Source of the DNA: an uncultured Eubacterium sp.
GTDB taxonomy: Bacteria; Bacillota; Clostridia; Lachnospirales; Lachnospiraceae
Direction of reading: 5' to 3'
Assembly: GCA_910580075.1 (NCBI GenBank)
Contig: CAJTVR010000019.1
Coordinates: 43,306-57,720 of the forward strand
Length of the DNA stretch: 14,415 nt
Shown: positions 1 to 7,097 of the stretch, in pieces
Position numbering within the stretch: the stretch's first letter is position 1
Layout of the letters: the number at the start of each line of letters is the position of its first letter
Notes under the pieces: generated by a model
The model's input: the letters and a program-made list of their open reading frames with translations, nothing else
What the model was told of the DNA's origin: nothing
The model's database searches: none
Made by a program: the position numbers and the translations under genes

Positions 1-1
1 G

Positions 2-118
2 TTAGCGGCAGGCGAGCGTATCTTAGGCGTCATTCATAAATCAGAGGGACGGCCGAATAAGGAATTGGCGAAGTTTGCTGACCAGATTAATGCATTATGT
101 GATAAGTGGAGCAAGTAG
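2..118 (+). CDS. C-terminal end of an unidentified protein (gene starts before the window)
   Basis: An open frame runs from the left edge to a TAG at 116-118 and encodes the last 38 residues of a protein, ending in INALCDKWSK. The tail is mixed alpha-helical and charged (GRPNKELAKFADQINAL), as at the end of a Rossmann- or flavodoxin-like domain, but that is only an impression and I cannot name the family. A good intrinsic terminator follows 64 bases after the stop, which supports this being a real gene end. The codon use looks ordinary compared with the housekeeping genes to the right. Confidence 0.6.
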   Translation, partial: LAAGERILGVIHKSEGRPNKELAKFADQINALCDKWSK

Positions 119-181
119 TGCAGATGCGGGAATAAATCCTGGAGCGGACGGATTCAGATAGTAATTGAGAAAGACATACAT

Positions 182-218
182 AAAACACTGCCTGGCGGGA
201 TGACAGGCGGTGTTTTTT
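182..218 (+). terminator. Rho-independent terminator of the left-edge gene
   Basis: A 13-bp stem (arm 182-194, arm 204-216, with one T-G wobble) encloses a 9-base loop, and the T run extends to 218. The A tract at the left arm mirrors the T run, so the structure could also act on the other strand. It closes the leftmost gene and separates it from the promoter at 342. Confidence 0.85.
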
Positions 219-260
219 ATATACAGTAAAATACCTGAATTCCGGCTGCCCGGGCATTTA

Positions 261-282
261 GCAGTTTAAACGTTTGGACTGC
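261..282. repeat. 22-bp dyad upstream of the defence-gene promoter
   Basis: The arms GCAGTTTAAAC and GTTTGGACTGC form an inverted repeat centred on AAACGTTT, with 9 of 11 positions paired. It lies about 60 bases upstream of the -35 box at 342. Its size and symmetry suit a dimeric regulator's binding site, but no regulator gene is adjacent, so this is a weak inference. Confidence 0.3.
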
Positions 283-341
283 ACTGTGAGCAAAAAACTC
301 TGATATGAATGTAAAAATGGAGGAAAGTGTATATTAGTCTA

Positions 342-371
342 TTGACACAGGAGAATTATTCACAATATAAT
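342..371 (+). promoter_or_regulatory. Consensus SigA promoter for the rloA-like/rloB-like unit
   Basis: TTGACA (342-347) and TATAAT (366-371) are both perfect matches to the housekeeping consensus and are separated by 18 bases. Transcription should start near 378. This rules out a translation start at the TTG at 371, because that triplet overlaps the -10 box. It leaves a leader of about 115 bases before the ATG at 494. Such a strong promoter suggests the operon was built for substantial constitutive expression. Confidence 0.8.
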
Positions 372-493
372 TGATAGCAGATTCGGATGTGTCTGAACAA
401 TCAAAGCAGCTGTATAATTTGCCAGGAAAGCTGCGTAGAATTTTCGAACGCGATCTGGTATCACCAATAAACAGTAGAAAGAGAGTAGAAAAG

Positions 494-1094
494 ATGTTTA
501 TAGGTTTTTCGGTCAGTAATTATCTGTCATTCAAAACCGCGCAAACAATATCAATGGCAGCATCTAAAGTGGTAAGGCATAAGGAACATATTTTAAATGG
601 CAATGGAAAGAAAATATTAAAAACAGGGCTTATCTATGGTGCGAATGCAAGTGGAAAGAGTAATTTAGTTAAAGCGATTGATTTCTCAAGAGATATTATA
701 TTAGACGGCTTAAGCGAAGCTGATTTAAACAAAAAATATTTTAGAATATGTGGTGAGGGTTATAAATAACAGAGTCATTTTTATTGATGAAATTGATAGA
801 AGCCTTCATACAAATCTTACCAGAAAATTTCTTGAACTGTTTTATAAACTGACAGAAGATGATACAAGCCAGATCATCGCAACAACACATGACTCTAACC
901 TGCTGGATCTGGATCTGGTCAGGCAGGATGAAATTTGGTTTGTAAAAAGAGGAGGGGATCATAGTTCAAACTTGTATTCCTTAAACCGCTACAAGGAACG
1001 TTACGATAAGAAAATAGACAAAGAATATTTACTGGGACGTTATGATGCTGTACCAGTATTTGATGACGGTCTGCTGGAGGATATAAATGAATAA
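494..1094 (+). pseudogene. Broken RloA-like AAA ATPase (internal deletion and frameshift)
   Basis: Two pieces of one ATPase lie in different frames. The first piece (494-769) begins MFIGFSVSNYLSFK and carries the Walker A motif GANASGKSN. This is the typical start of AAA_21/RloA/AbiLi-type ATPases, which open with the 'F.. NYLSF' strand before the P-loop. The second piece (about 750-1094) begins with the Walker B strand VIFIDEIDRSLH, followed by the IIATTHDSNLLD switch region and a normal C-terminus. Together they give only about 200 residues, whereas the family usually has about 400. The middle, including the region expected to hold the ABC-like signature, is missing. The frame breaks near 735-765. 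The 3' end overlaps the start of the rloB-like gene (ATGAATAA), the usual arrangement for a translationally coupled pair. The in-frame sequence upstream of 494 overlaps the promoter and leader and is unlikely to be translated. A functional ATPase cannot be made from this DNA as read. Confidence 0.8.
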
Positions 1095-1959
1095 TCGTTA
1101 CAGGCTGACATCAACAGTATATGACCGGGAAGATGAGGCCCGGAAAATTCTTCCGGAAAAAAGGGTATTCTTGTCCGTAGAAGGAAATGTGACAGAAAAA
1201 GAATATTTCGATGGTTTATCTAAAAATAGAGTGAAGATAGGTATTAATGCAAAAGTTGATGTAGAAGTTTTGCGCAGGGGAAAGAAAGATACGAATAGTG
1301 CACCTTTGCAGGTAATAGAGTTATTAGAAGAATATATCAGGCTTAGGGAGCAAAATGAAGATGATATTTTACAAGAAATATCAGAACAGTTTAAAGAAAC
1401 ATTTTCACTGGATTTTATAAAGCAATATCTGGAAAATCCTGATACATTACCAAGGAAAAAGAGAAATTTGTTTGTTTCTGAATTGAAGAAAATAGGTTAT
1501 GATATCAATTACCGGAAATATTTAAAGAAATATAATGATGAACTGGATGAGTTCGCTGTATTGATTGACACAGATATGCATACACATTTAGAATCTAATA
1601 TGTTTGAATGTATTAAACATTGCAGGGATAATGGATATAAATGTTATATTGTGAATCCCTGCTTTGAATTCTGGCTGTTAATGCATTTAGCTGATATAGA
1701 AACAGAATTTGGTGATCAGTTAGATAAAATTAAAGAAAATGAGAAAGTTTCACAGCAGCATATTTTTGTAAGCAGGGAAGTGGCAGAAAGAGCACATCAT
1801 GGAAAAAGCGGAATTAATTTTGTAGGGAAATATCTGCCTTATATCGGTCAGGCAGTCACTCAGGCAAAAAAATTTTCTAGTGATGAATATGAATTAGTGG
1901 ATAGCATAGGGTGTAATTTATGGAAACTGATCGGAGAATTAAAAATGTATGGGAAATAG
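1087..1959 (+). CDS. RloB-like TOPRIM-type effector protein
   Basis: This 290-residue protein resembles the RloB/AbiLii family, which partners an AAA ATPase in restriction-linked and abortive-infection loci. Visible motifs are FLSVEGNVTEKEYF (residues 28-41, with the E32-G and T36-E37 pattern), LIDTD (159-163, acidic DxD) and NPCFEFWLLMH (190-200). The EG...TE and DxD spacing is what a TOPRIM-like metal-dependent nuclease fold shows. Between these motifs lies a long charged helical stretch (about 80-155) that may be larger than in the shortest family members. The start at 1087 has a CTGGAGG ribosome site and overlaps the stop of the ATPase remnant. The gene is clearly richer in A and T than the genes to the right, consistent with acquisition by transfer. 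The frame is intact although its partner is broken, so it may be an orphan. The nuclease activity is inferred from the family and not shown here. Confidence 0.75.
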   Translation: MNNRYRLTSTVYDREDEARKILPEKRVFLSVEGNVTEKEYFDGLSKNRVKIGINAKVDVEVLRRGKKDTNSAPLQVIELLEEYIRLREQNEDDILQEISEQFKETFSLDFIKQYLENPDTLPRKKRNLFVSELKKIGYDINYRKYLKKYNDELDEFAVLIDTDMHTHLESNMFECIKHCRDNGYKCYIVNPCFEFWLLMHLADIETEFGDQLDKIKENEKVSQQHIFVSREVAERAHHGKSGINFVGKYLPYIGQAVTQAKKFSSDEYELVDSIGCNLWKLIGELKMYGK

Positions 1960-2071
1960 ACAATGTTTTGGATTATTCACAACAGAAAATATCCGTTTCA
2001 CATCATTTCCATTATCACAGCAGCAATAAAATTCCGATATTATCTTAAGGAAATACAAAAGGAGTGAAAAC

Positions 2072-2794
2072 ATGCAGATTGCAGTATGTGATGATGAAAA
2101 AGAAATCAGGGATATGTTTGCCGAAAAGATAAGGAAAATCTGTCCGAAAGCCAGCTTGTCACTGTACCGGTCAGGAGAGGAGCTTTTGCTGTCAGACCAG
2201 GAGCCGGATATCCTGCTGCTGGATATCCAGATGCCGGGGAAGAATGGCATGGAAACGGCAAAGGATCTGCGTAGAAAAAACAAAAAAGCGATTATTATCT
2301 TTGTGACCGCTCTGGACGATTATGTGTTTCAGGCATTCGATGTAGGGGCGTTCCATTATCTGGTAAAACCTTTTGACGATGAGAAATTTGCACAGGTACT
2401 GCAGAATGCCGCAGATCAGGCTGAGGACAGAAAGAGGTTTGAGGATGCGGGCCGAAAAGGGGAAATGCCAAGCCTGGTGATAACCACAGGGGGAAAACAT
2501 ATCACTGTCAGGCTTGAGGATATTGTATATGCCGAGGTATTTGACCGGAAAGTAATTCTGCATACGATGGATGCAGATATAGAATATTATGGAAAAATGA
2601 AAGAACTGGAAGAAAAGGCAGGAGATGATTTTTACCGCACTCACAGGTCATTTCTTGTAAATTTTGGTTTTATCAGGAAATATGATGCAGCAGCCGTCTA
2701 TCTGGAAAAGGGACAGGCACTTATATCAAGGCAGAATTACCAGAGTTTTGTAAAACAGTATCTGAGATATAACCAGAGGAAAGGGAGAAGATAA
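2072..2794 (+). CDS. LytTR-family response regulator (AgrA/VirR-like)
   Basis: This 240-residue protein has a receiver domain (about 1-120) followed by a LytTR DNA-binding domain (about 133-235). In the receiver, the acidic pocket is D7/D8, the phosphoacceptor is D51 in LLLDIQMPGKNG, the switch threonine is T79 and the conserved lysine is K99 in LVKPF. The LytTR part includes IVYAEVFDRKVILHT and the FYRTHRSFLVNF signature. It would be phosphorylated by the kinase encoded immediately downstream and would bind direct-repeat sites near target promoters. An AAGGAG site (2059-2064) lies 7 bases before the ATG. No clear promoter is visible in the 112 bases after the rloB-like gene, so it may be partly transcribed from upstream. 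The target genes cannot be deduced from the window. Confidence 0.92.
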   Translation: MQIAVCDDEKEIRDMFAEKIRKICPKASLSLYRSGEELLLSDQEPDILLLDIQMPGKNGMETAKDLRRKNKKAIIIFVTALDDYVFQAFDVGAFHYLVKPFDDEKFAQVLQNAADQAEDRKRFEDAGRKGEMPSLVITTGGKHITVRLEDIVYAEVFDRKVILHTMDADIEYYGKMKELEEKAGDDFYRTHRSFLVNFGFIRKYDAAAVYLEKGQALISRQNYQSFVKQYLRYNQRKGRR

Positions 2795-4171
2795 ATGGAA
2801 CACATGGATGTACTGGCGGCAGTATCTGCGGTTTATGCTATAGCGGCAATGTATGGATCAGGGTATATCCTGTATCGTTTTGCCAGGCCATTCATGGAAA
2901 ATAAAAAAGGTGCTTCCTTTATCGGGATTGCTTATTTTGCCACAATGCTGATCCTGTATCTTGTACCAGTGGAGATTAACACATTTGCGGCATACAGTCT
3001 GGGAACATTGCTGGCGTTTTTTGTCATGTGCAGGATAGACCGCAGAAATTACAAACAGAAGACATTTATAGTATCAGCTTTCTTTTCCCTGCACTGGCTT
3101 TCAGAATATATGTCCAGGATTTTAACAGATGCCGTATATGGTATAAAGGCTGTATCGGATGTTTTTTATACACCTGAAAGACATCCGGTGGCAAAAATTC
3201 TGATATTTGGCGGAGTGGAATTGCTGGATACATTAATCAGTTTTACAATACTGGGAATCAGTGTAAGGTATATTGTAAAAACTTATGTTTACAAAAGGGA
3301 GGACATGAGCATAAAGGAAATGTTCATGCTGATGTTACCCTCCATTACGGGAATGACAGGATACGGAATCCTGATACAGTATCAGACCAGTTCAGGAATG
3401 AGCTGGATGGAGCCTATTTGCGGTTTATACAATGGACTGGCATTTCTGCATTTTGGCATTTCCATTATTGCGATCGTGGTAATGGCTGTACTGTTTCAGA
3501 ACATCAGGGCAAGACAGGAAGAAAAACTGCAGAATGAACTGCTTGCCAGGCAGGCTGAAAATATAGAAAGGCATATCGGCCAGGTAGAGAGCCTGTACCA
3601 GAACATACGCAGCATCAGGCATGACATGACAAATCATATCCTGACACTGGAAAGACTTTATGCCGGAAACAATGTGCAGGAGGCAATGGACTATGGCAGG
3701 GAACTAAAATCCGCTCTGTCTAGAATCTCAGGGGAGATAAAAAGCGGGAATCCAGTAACAGATGTGATCCTGCAGGAATTTAAAAATGAAGCAGAGAAAA
3801 GGAAAATACGCTTCCATTCAGATTTTTATTATCCTGCTGGCACGAACATTAACGCTTTTGATATCAGCGTGATCCTGAACAATGCCTTGCAGAATGCAAT
3901 GGAGAATGCAGAAAAGAGAGGGGTGCCATATGTATCTGTCCTTTCTTACCATAGGAATCATGCCTATATGATGGAAATAAGCAACAGCTTTACCGGAAAT
4001 CTGCTATGGAATGAAGATCAGGGGCTGCCTGTTACGTCAAAGGAAAAAACGCAGGGCCATGGATACGGGTTATCCAATATCCGCATGGTTGCGGGGAAAT
4101 ATTCCGGGGATATAGCCATTGACCTGAAGGATGATGAATTCTGCCTTAGTGTTATGCTGATGATGGAATGA
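2795..4171 (+). CDS. AgrC-like membrane histidine kinase (GHKL type)
   Basis: This 458-residue sensor starts on the base directly after the regulator's stop codon, so the two are co-expressed. About seven hydrophobic segments occupy residues 6-235, the usual polytopic sensor of AgrC/VirS kinases. A coiled linker (236-270) leads to the histidine box IRSIRHDMTNHI with H276 as the phosphorylated residue. The ATPase part has the N box ILNNALQNAMENA (360-372) and the glycine box GHGYGLSNIR (421-430). Kinases of this family often sense secreted peptides. No agrB- or agrD-like gene lies next to it, so the signal is unknown or encoded elsewhere. A 289-bp palindromic element begins only 13 bases after the stop codon. 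Confidence 0.92.
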   Translation: MEHMDVLAAVSAVYAIAAMYGSGYILYRFARPFMENKKGASFIGIAYFATMLILYLVPVEINTFAAYSLGTLLAFFVMCRIDRRNYKQKTFIVSAFFSLHWLSEYMSRILTDAVYGIKAVSDVFYTPERHPVAKILIFGGVELLDTLISFTILGISVRYIVKTYVYKREDMSIKEMFMLMLPSITGMTGYGILIQYQTSSGMSWMEPICGLYNGLAFLHFGISIIAIVVMAVLFQNIRARQEEKLQNELLARQAENIERHIGQVESLYQNIRSIRHDMTNHILTLERLYAGNNVQEAMDYGRELKSALSRISGEIKSGNPVTDVILQEFKNEAEKRKIRFHSDFYYPAGTNINAFDISVILNNALQNAMENAEKRGVPYVSVLSYHRNHAYMMEISNSFTGNLLWNEDQGLPVTSKEKTQGHGYGLSNIRMVAGKYSGDIAIDLKDDEFCLSVMLMME

Positions 4172-4184
4172 AAATGAGATTCTC

Positions 4185-4473
4185 CCGGACGCCGGGCGGA
4201 GACACTTTTTCCTTTTTCTGTTCCGCTTGCGAACAGTAAGAACTTCTAAATTTTCTGCTTTAAGGCTGTGGCAGCGGACGGACCGGTGCCTGATGCCCTG
4301 ACGTTATGAAATGCTTTATGCAGTGGCACTGGCAGGCACCTTTTGGGGCTTCCAGGTTCCGGCAGCGACAGACAGTGAGCCCCAAATCCTGGGTGATGAG
4401 CAGAAAATTAAGAAGTTCTAACAGTTCTCCAGAGTCACAGAAAAAGGAAAAAGTGTCTCTTCCCGGCGTCCGG
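4185..4473. mobile_element. 289-bp palindromic MITE-like element, copy 1
   Basis: Both ends begin CCGGACGCCGGG followed by an arm ending in CTTTTTCCTTTTTCTGT. The two roughly 37-bp terminal arms are inverted copies with about two mismatches. The symmetry continues inward: AGAACTTCT and TTTTCTGCT at about 4240-4260 face their complements at about 4400-4425. The centre holds further hairpins, such as GGTGCCTG facing CAGGCACC at about 4286 to 4340. There is no transposase or credible gene inside; the open frames there follow from the palindrome. A matching end lies at 14378-14415, so this is a repeated element. No clear target-site duplication is seen. It could be a non-autonomous transposon (MITE) or a dispersed structured-RNA repeat. 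Its position right after the kinase gene means it may also shape that transcript's 3' end. Confidence 0.75.
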
Positions 4474-4660
4474 TTAATATACAAATATTCCCTGGCACAT
4501 AAGCAGCTATTATGTGTTCACAGCAAAAAAAGTCCGGTTCACCGCATACCCGTTTAGTTTGCAGAATTTAACTCCGAAACAATTATTGAAAACTTGTAAA
4601 ACACGCAGAATATGAAATGCTGGCAGACAAGATCAAAATTATAGCAGGAGGAAAATGACA

Positions 4661-5494
4661 ATGACAATTAATGGAATTAGCAGAGCAGACACACAAATGG
4701 GGCAGCGCGGCATGAACCAGGCGGCAGATTCTTACAGCCGGAATATTCAAAACCAGATCGCCAGTGCACAGAAGCAGCTGCAGGATATTTCTTCCAATGA
4801 GGATATGACAATGGAAGAAAAGATGAAAAAGCGCCAGGAAATACAAAAGCAGATCAGTGACCTGAATATGCAGTTAAGGCAGCACCAGATGGAGCAGCGC
4901 AAAGAAAAACAGCAGGCAAAAAAGTCTTCTATGAATGATGTGTCTGGAGGTACCGGAAATAAAAAAGCGGGAGGCAGAAGCGGCGGATTTTCGAAGGCAG
5001 GCATGACAGCCATAATTTCTGCAGACAACTCGATTAAACAGGCGCAGATACAGGGCAGCGTGGCAGTGCAAATGGAAGGAAGAGCAGGAGTCCTTCAATC
5101 TGAAATCAAGCTGGATCAGGCCACAGGCAGCGATACACGCAAAAAGGAAGAAGAACTTGCCGAGACAGAACAGAAAGCACAGGCAGCGGCATCATCACAG
5201 CTTTCTACACTGGCGGACGCAGACAAAAAAATGGAAGAGGCAGCACAGGCAGACAGCAGAGACGAAAAGGATGCAAAAAATGATAAGGATGCAAAGAAGG
5301 ATAAGAATGTAAAGAATGATAAGCAAGCAAAGTATGTAAACAGTAAACATACAGACGGGAATGTGTCCGGTACAGCTGTACAGGGAGGAAGTGTAAATAC
5401 ACAGCCGGATGTTTCTGTTTCCAATAGTGCGGCAGCAGCCGGGACTAAACCGCAGCGGCCGATGGATTATGTGCCGGTGGATATTCGTTTGTAG
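4661..5494 (+). CDS. FlxA-like coiled-coil protein
   Basis: This is a soluble protein of about 277 residues with no signal peptide or membrane segment. The N-terminus MTINGISRADTQMG leads into a long helical stretch (about 25-90) rich in Q, K, E and M, typical of FlxA-like proteins, whose role is not well defined. A low-complexity part (about 200-225) is made of tandem K/D-rich units (DAKNDKDAKKDKNVKNDK). The tail ends PMDYVPVDIRL. An AGGAGG site (4646-4651) sits 9 bases before this ATG. An ATG six bases earlier (4655) leaves only 3 bases and is less likely. The gene faces sigG tail to tail. No convincing promoter was found in the 180 bases after the palindromic element. Confidence 0.75.
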   Translation: MTINGISRADTQMGQRGMNQAADSYSRNIQNQIASAQKQLQDISSNEDMTMEEKMKKRQEIQKQISDLNMQLRQHQMEQRKEKQQAKKSSMNDVSGGTGNKKAGGRSGGFSKAGMTAIISADNSIKQAQIQGSVAVQMEGRAGVLQSEIKLDQATGSDTRKKEEELAETEQKAQAAASSQLSTLADADKKMEEAAQADSRDEKDAKNDKDAKKDKNVKNDKQAKYVNSKHTDGNVSGTAVQGGSVNTQPDVSVSNSAAAAGTKPQRPMDYVPVDIRL

Positions 5495-5514
5495 AATGAT
5501 TCTTAATGATTCTT
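5495..5514. repeat. Two 10-bp direct repeats right after the FlxA-like stop codon
   Basis: AATGATTCTT occurs twice back to back, starting at the base after the TAG of the FlxA-like gene, and is followed by TTAAAATG. It is a short tandem duplication and may be chance. It is noted because other genes in the window have much longer repeats at their 3' ends. Confidence 0.6.
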
Positions 5515-5590
5515 TTAAAATGACGGGTGGCAAATCTGAAAAACGGTGAATCTGGAAAACTATTCGGCTGAACAGGCTAATCAGACTGGA

Positions 5591-5643
5591 AATCCGTCTG
5601 GCTGTGCTGTCTTTTTGTTCAGACAGTATCAGCCAGACGGATT
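5591..5643. repeat. Strong inverted repeat downstream of sigG
   Basis: The arms AATCCGTCTGGCTG...GCTGTCT (5591-5612) and AGACAGTATCAGCCAGACGGATT (5621-5643) pair almost fully around an 8-base loop. It lies between the convergent FlxA-like and sigG genes and touches the sigG-end tandem repeat. There is no T run after the stem on either strand. It is therefore not a classical terminator, although the structure could block or stabilise 3' ends of both transcripts. Confidence 0.75.
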
Positions 5644-5814
5644 CCTGCTGTTTGTGCTTATGTTAGCAACAGATAGTTCTGTGTGCTTTTCAGGGCTGAT
5701 TCCCGCTGTTTGTGCTTACGTCAGCGAAAGATAGTTCCGCATGCTTTTCAGGGCAGAATTCCGCTGTTTGTGCTTACGTCAGCGAAAGATAGTTCTGCAT
5801 GCTTTTCAGGGCAG
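5641..5814. repeat. Three 58-bp tandem repeats duplicating the sigG 3' end
   Basis: The units are 5641-5698, 5699-5756 and 5757-5814, with a period of exactly 58. On the minus strand the last unit contains the final sigG codons (ending LKSMQNYLSLT), the TAA stop and 17 bases beyond. The two units further out repeat the same stretch with its stop or near-stop. Units 2 and 3 differ at about 3 positions, and unit 1 is clearly more diverged. The array therefore looks like stepwise local duplication. 58 is not a multiple of three, so the extra copies would not be read in the sigG frame. Confidence 0.9.
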
Positions 5815-6556
5815 ATTTTTCCAGCCTGGATACCTGTGCCTGGGAAATATGAATTTCTTCGGCTACTTCCATTTGAGTTTTCCCTTCAAAAAAACGCAGC
5901 TTAATAATATAATTCTCACGGTCATTCAGCCGCTGCATGGCATCCGATAAAGACAGAGATTCAATCCATTTGGATTCTTTGTTTTTTTTGTCTGAGATCT
6001 GGTCCATGACATAGAGCGTATCTCCGCCGTCCGTATAGACAGGTTCATACAGGCTGACAGGCGTCTGAATGGCATCCAGCGCAAAAACGATTTCTGCCTT
6101 AGTAAGCCCCGCCTCTTTTGCAATTTCGTCTAAGGTCGGTTCCTGGCTGGATGTACGGGTTAAAACTTCTTTCGCATGAATGGCTTTGTATGCATTATCA
6201 CGGAGCGAGCGGGAGACGCGGATACTATTGTTATCTCTCAGATAGCGGCGCACTTCTCCAATGATCATCGGTACGGCATAAGTTGAAAATTTGACACCCA
6301 TGGTCGGGTCAAAATTGTCAATGGATTTAATTAAACCGATGCATCCGATCTGAAACAGGTCGTCTACATTTTCATGATGATTAGAAAAACGTTTGATTAC
6401 GCTTAAAACGAGGCGCAGGTTACCGTTAATGTACTGTTCCCTGGCATCCTGATCCCCTTTTTTTATTCTTTTAAATAATTCTTCTTTTTCTGATTCTTTT
6501 AATACAGGCAGCTTTGCAGTATTTACGCCGCAGATTTCAACTTTATAAACAGCCAT
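5774..6556 (-). CDS. sigG: Sporulation sigma factor SigG (late forespore)
   Basis: This 260-residue protein is a full-length group 3 sigma factor. The N-terminus KVEICGVNTAKLPVL is the SigG hallmark. Region 2 (about 39-110) includes NLRLVLSVIKRF, DDLFQIGCIGLIKSIDNFD and KFSTYAVPMIIGEVRRYLRD. Region 3 (about 120-190) contains IVFALDAIQTPVSLYEP. Region 4 (about 205-253) carries the helix-turn-helix TQMEVAEEIHISQAQVSRLE. SigG directs late gene expression in the developing spore after engulfment. A GGAGG site lies 6 bases before the ATG. In many Clostridia and Bacilli sigG follows spoIIGA-sigE, but here neither is adjacent; upstream lies a divergent small gene. The final residues and the stop lie inside the 58-bp tandem repeat. 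A TGAATA/CATTCTT promoter upstream hints at SigG/SigF control. Confidence 0.95.
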   Translation of the reverse strand: MAVYKVEICGVNTAKLPVLKESEKEELFKRIKKGDQDAREQYINGNLRLVLSVIKRFSNHHENVDDLFQIGCIGLIKSIDNFDPTMGVKFSTYAVPMIIGEVRRYLRDNNSIRVSRSLRDNAYKAIHAKEVLTRTSSQEPTLDEIAKEAGLTKAEIVFALDAIQTPVSLYEPVYTDGGDTLYVMDQISDKKNKESKWIESLSLSDAMQRLNDRENYIIKLRFFEGKTQMEVAEEIHISQAQVSRLEKSALKSMQNYLSLT

Positions 6557-6583
6557 AGTTAACCTCCGGATTCTTAATAATAA

Positions 6584-6613
6584 AAGAATGCTCGAAATCG
6601 CAGAAAATATTCA
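6584..6613 (-). promoter_or_regulatory. Candidate SigG/SigF-type promoter of sigG
   Basis: On the minus strand TGAATA (6613-6608) is separated by 17 bases from CATTCTT (6590-6584), about 27 bases before the start codon. This resembles the forespore consensus (GMATR and CATxMTA), and sigG is known to be forespore-controlled and self-activating in Bacillus. The -10 match is partial. Confidence 0.4.
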
Positions 6614-6769
6614 TAAAATATAAGGTATGTCCGATATATAACATAAATCATGTCAGCAGACAGCATAACATGCAGGGCGTCCTGCCCGGCTGTCTGGCAG
6701 TGAACGTGCATAAACGGGCCGCCTGCCGGACGTTTAGAAGACATCATAAGAGTACAGGGAGGTCGGAGT

Positions 6770-7018
6770 ATGGATGATGTATCATTAACCTATACGGGGA
6801 TTATGAAACAAGGGAATGAAAAGATTGTCAGAGTACGGTTTGCGAGGAACGGGGATCAGGATTTTGCAGAAGGCATTATACCTGGCGGCAAAATCGAAAA
6901 ATCCCGGGGATTTTCAGATAAGGAACTTGCGTCGCTGAGCTTTTATTTGAAAGCAAATGAAAAAGATTTATATGAGAAAGCAAAAGAAATTACAGGCTTT
7001 CGGGGATATTTCCGGTAA
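6770..7018 (+). CDS. Small protein of unknown function (82 residues)
   Basis: The 82-residue product begins MDDVSLTYTGIMKQGNEK and contains a strand-rich first half (VRVRFARNGDQDFAEGIIPGG) and a helical second half (SDKELASLSFYLKANEKDLYEKAKEI), ending GFRGYFR. There is no signal peptide, membrane segment or cysteine pair. I do not recognise the family. A GGGAGG site (6757-6762) sits 7 bases before the ATG. The gene is divergent from sigG, and a terminator-like inverted repeat follows, so it is probably a single-gene unit. A link to sporulation is possible only from its position. Confidence 0.7.
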   Translation: MDDVSLTYTGIMKQGNEKIVRVRFARNGDQDFAEGIIPGGKIEKSRGFSDKELASLSFYLKANEKDLYEKAKEITGFRGYFR

Positions 7019-7068
7019 ATATCCGTGAAATAAACAAAAAATTAAAAAAGTCTTAATAATTTAACTAA

Positions 7069-7097
7069 TTGGAACTTCATAAAAAATCCGTTACAAT
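7069..7097 (+). promoter_or_regulatory. SigA-type promoter of the VanRS-like pair
   Basis: TTGGAA (7069-7074) and TACAAT (7092-7097) are separated by 17 bases, with transcription expected near 7104. The -10 box lies at the end of the left arm of a strong inverted repeat (7082-7135). Confidence 0.65.

Noticed and set aside
371..493. In-frame extension of the ATPase back to a TTG at 371
   Set aside because: The TTG overlaps a perfect -10 box, so it would lie upstream of the transcription start. The ATG at 494 matches the usual family N-terminus.
735..765. Programmed frameshift joining the two ATPase pieces
   Set aside because: No convincing slippery site, and about half of the normal protein is missing, so a frameshift would not restore a complete ATPase.
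4260..4557. Open reading frames on both strands within the palindromic element
   Set aside because: They follow from the symmetrical sequence, have no ribosome sites and encode low-plausibility peptides.
5116..5533. Long minus-strand frames opposite the FlxA-like gene
   Set aside because: They mirror the biased K/D/A-rich codons of the real gene, give F/S/L/C-rich products and lack ribosome sites.
6660..6735. Possible GC-rich hairpin between sigG and the small gene
   Set aside because: The pairing of GGCGTCCTGCCCGG with CCTGCCGGACG is imperfect and has no T run, so I did not call it a regulatory element.
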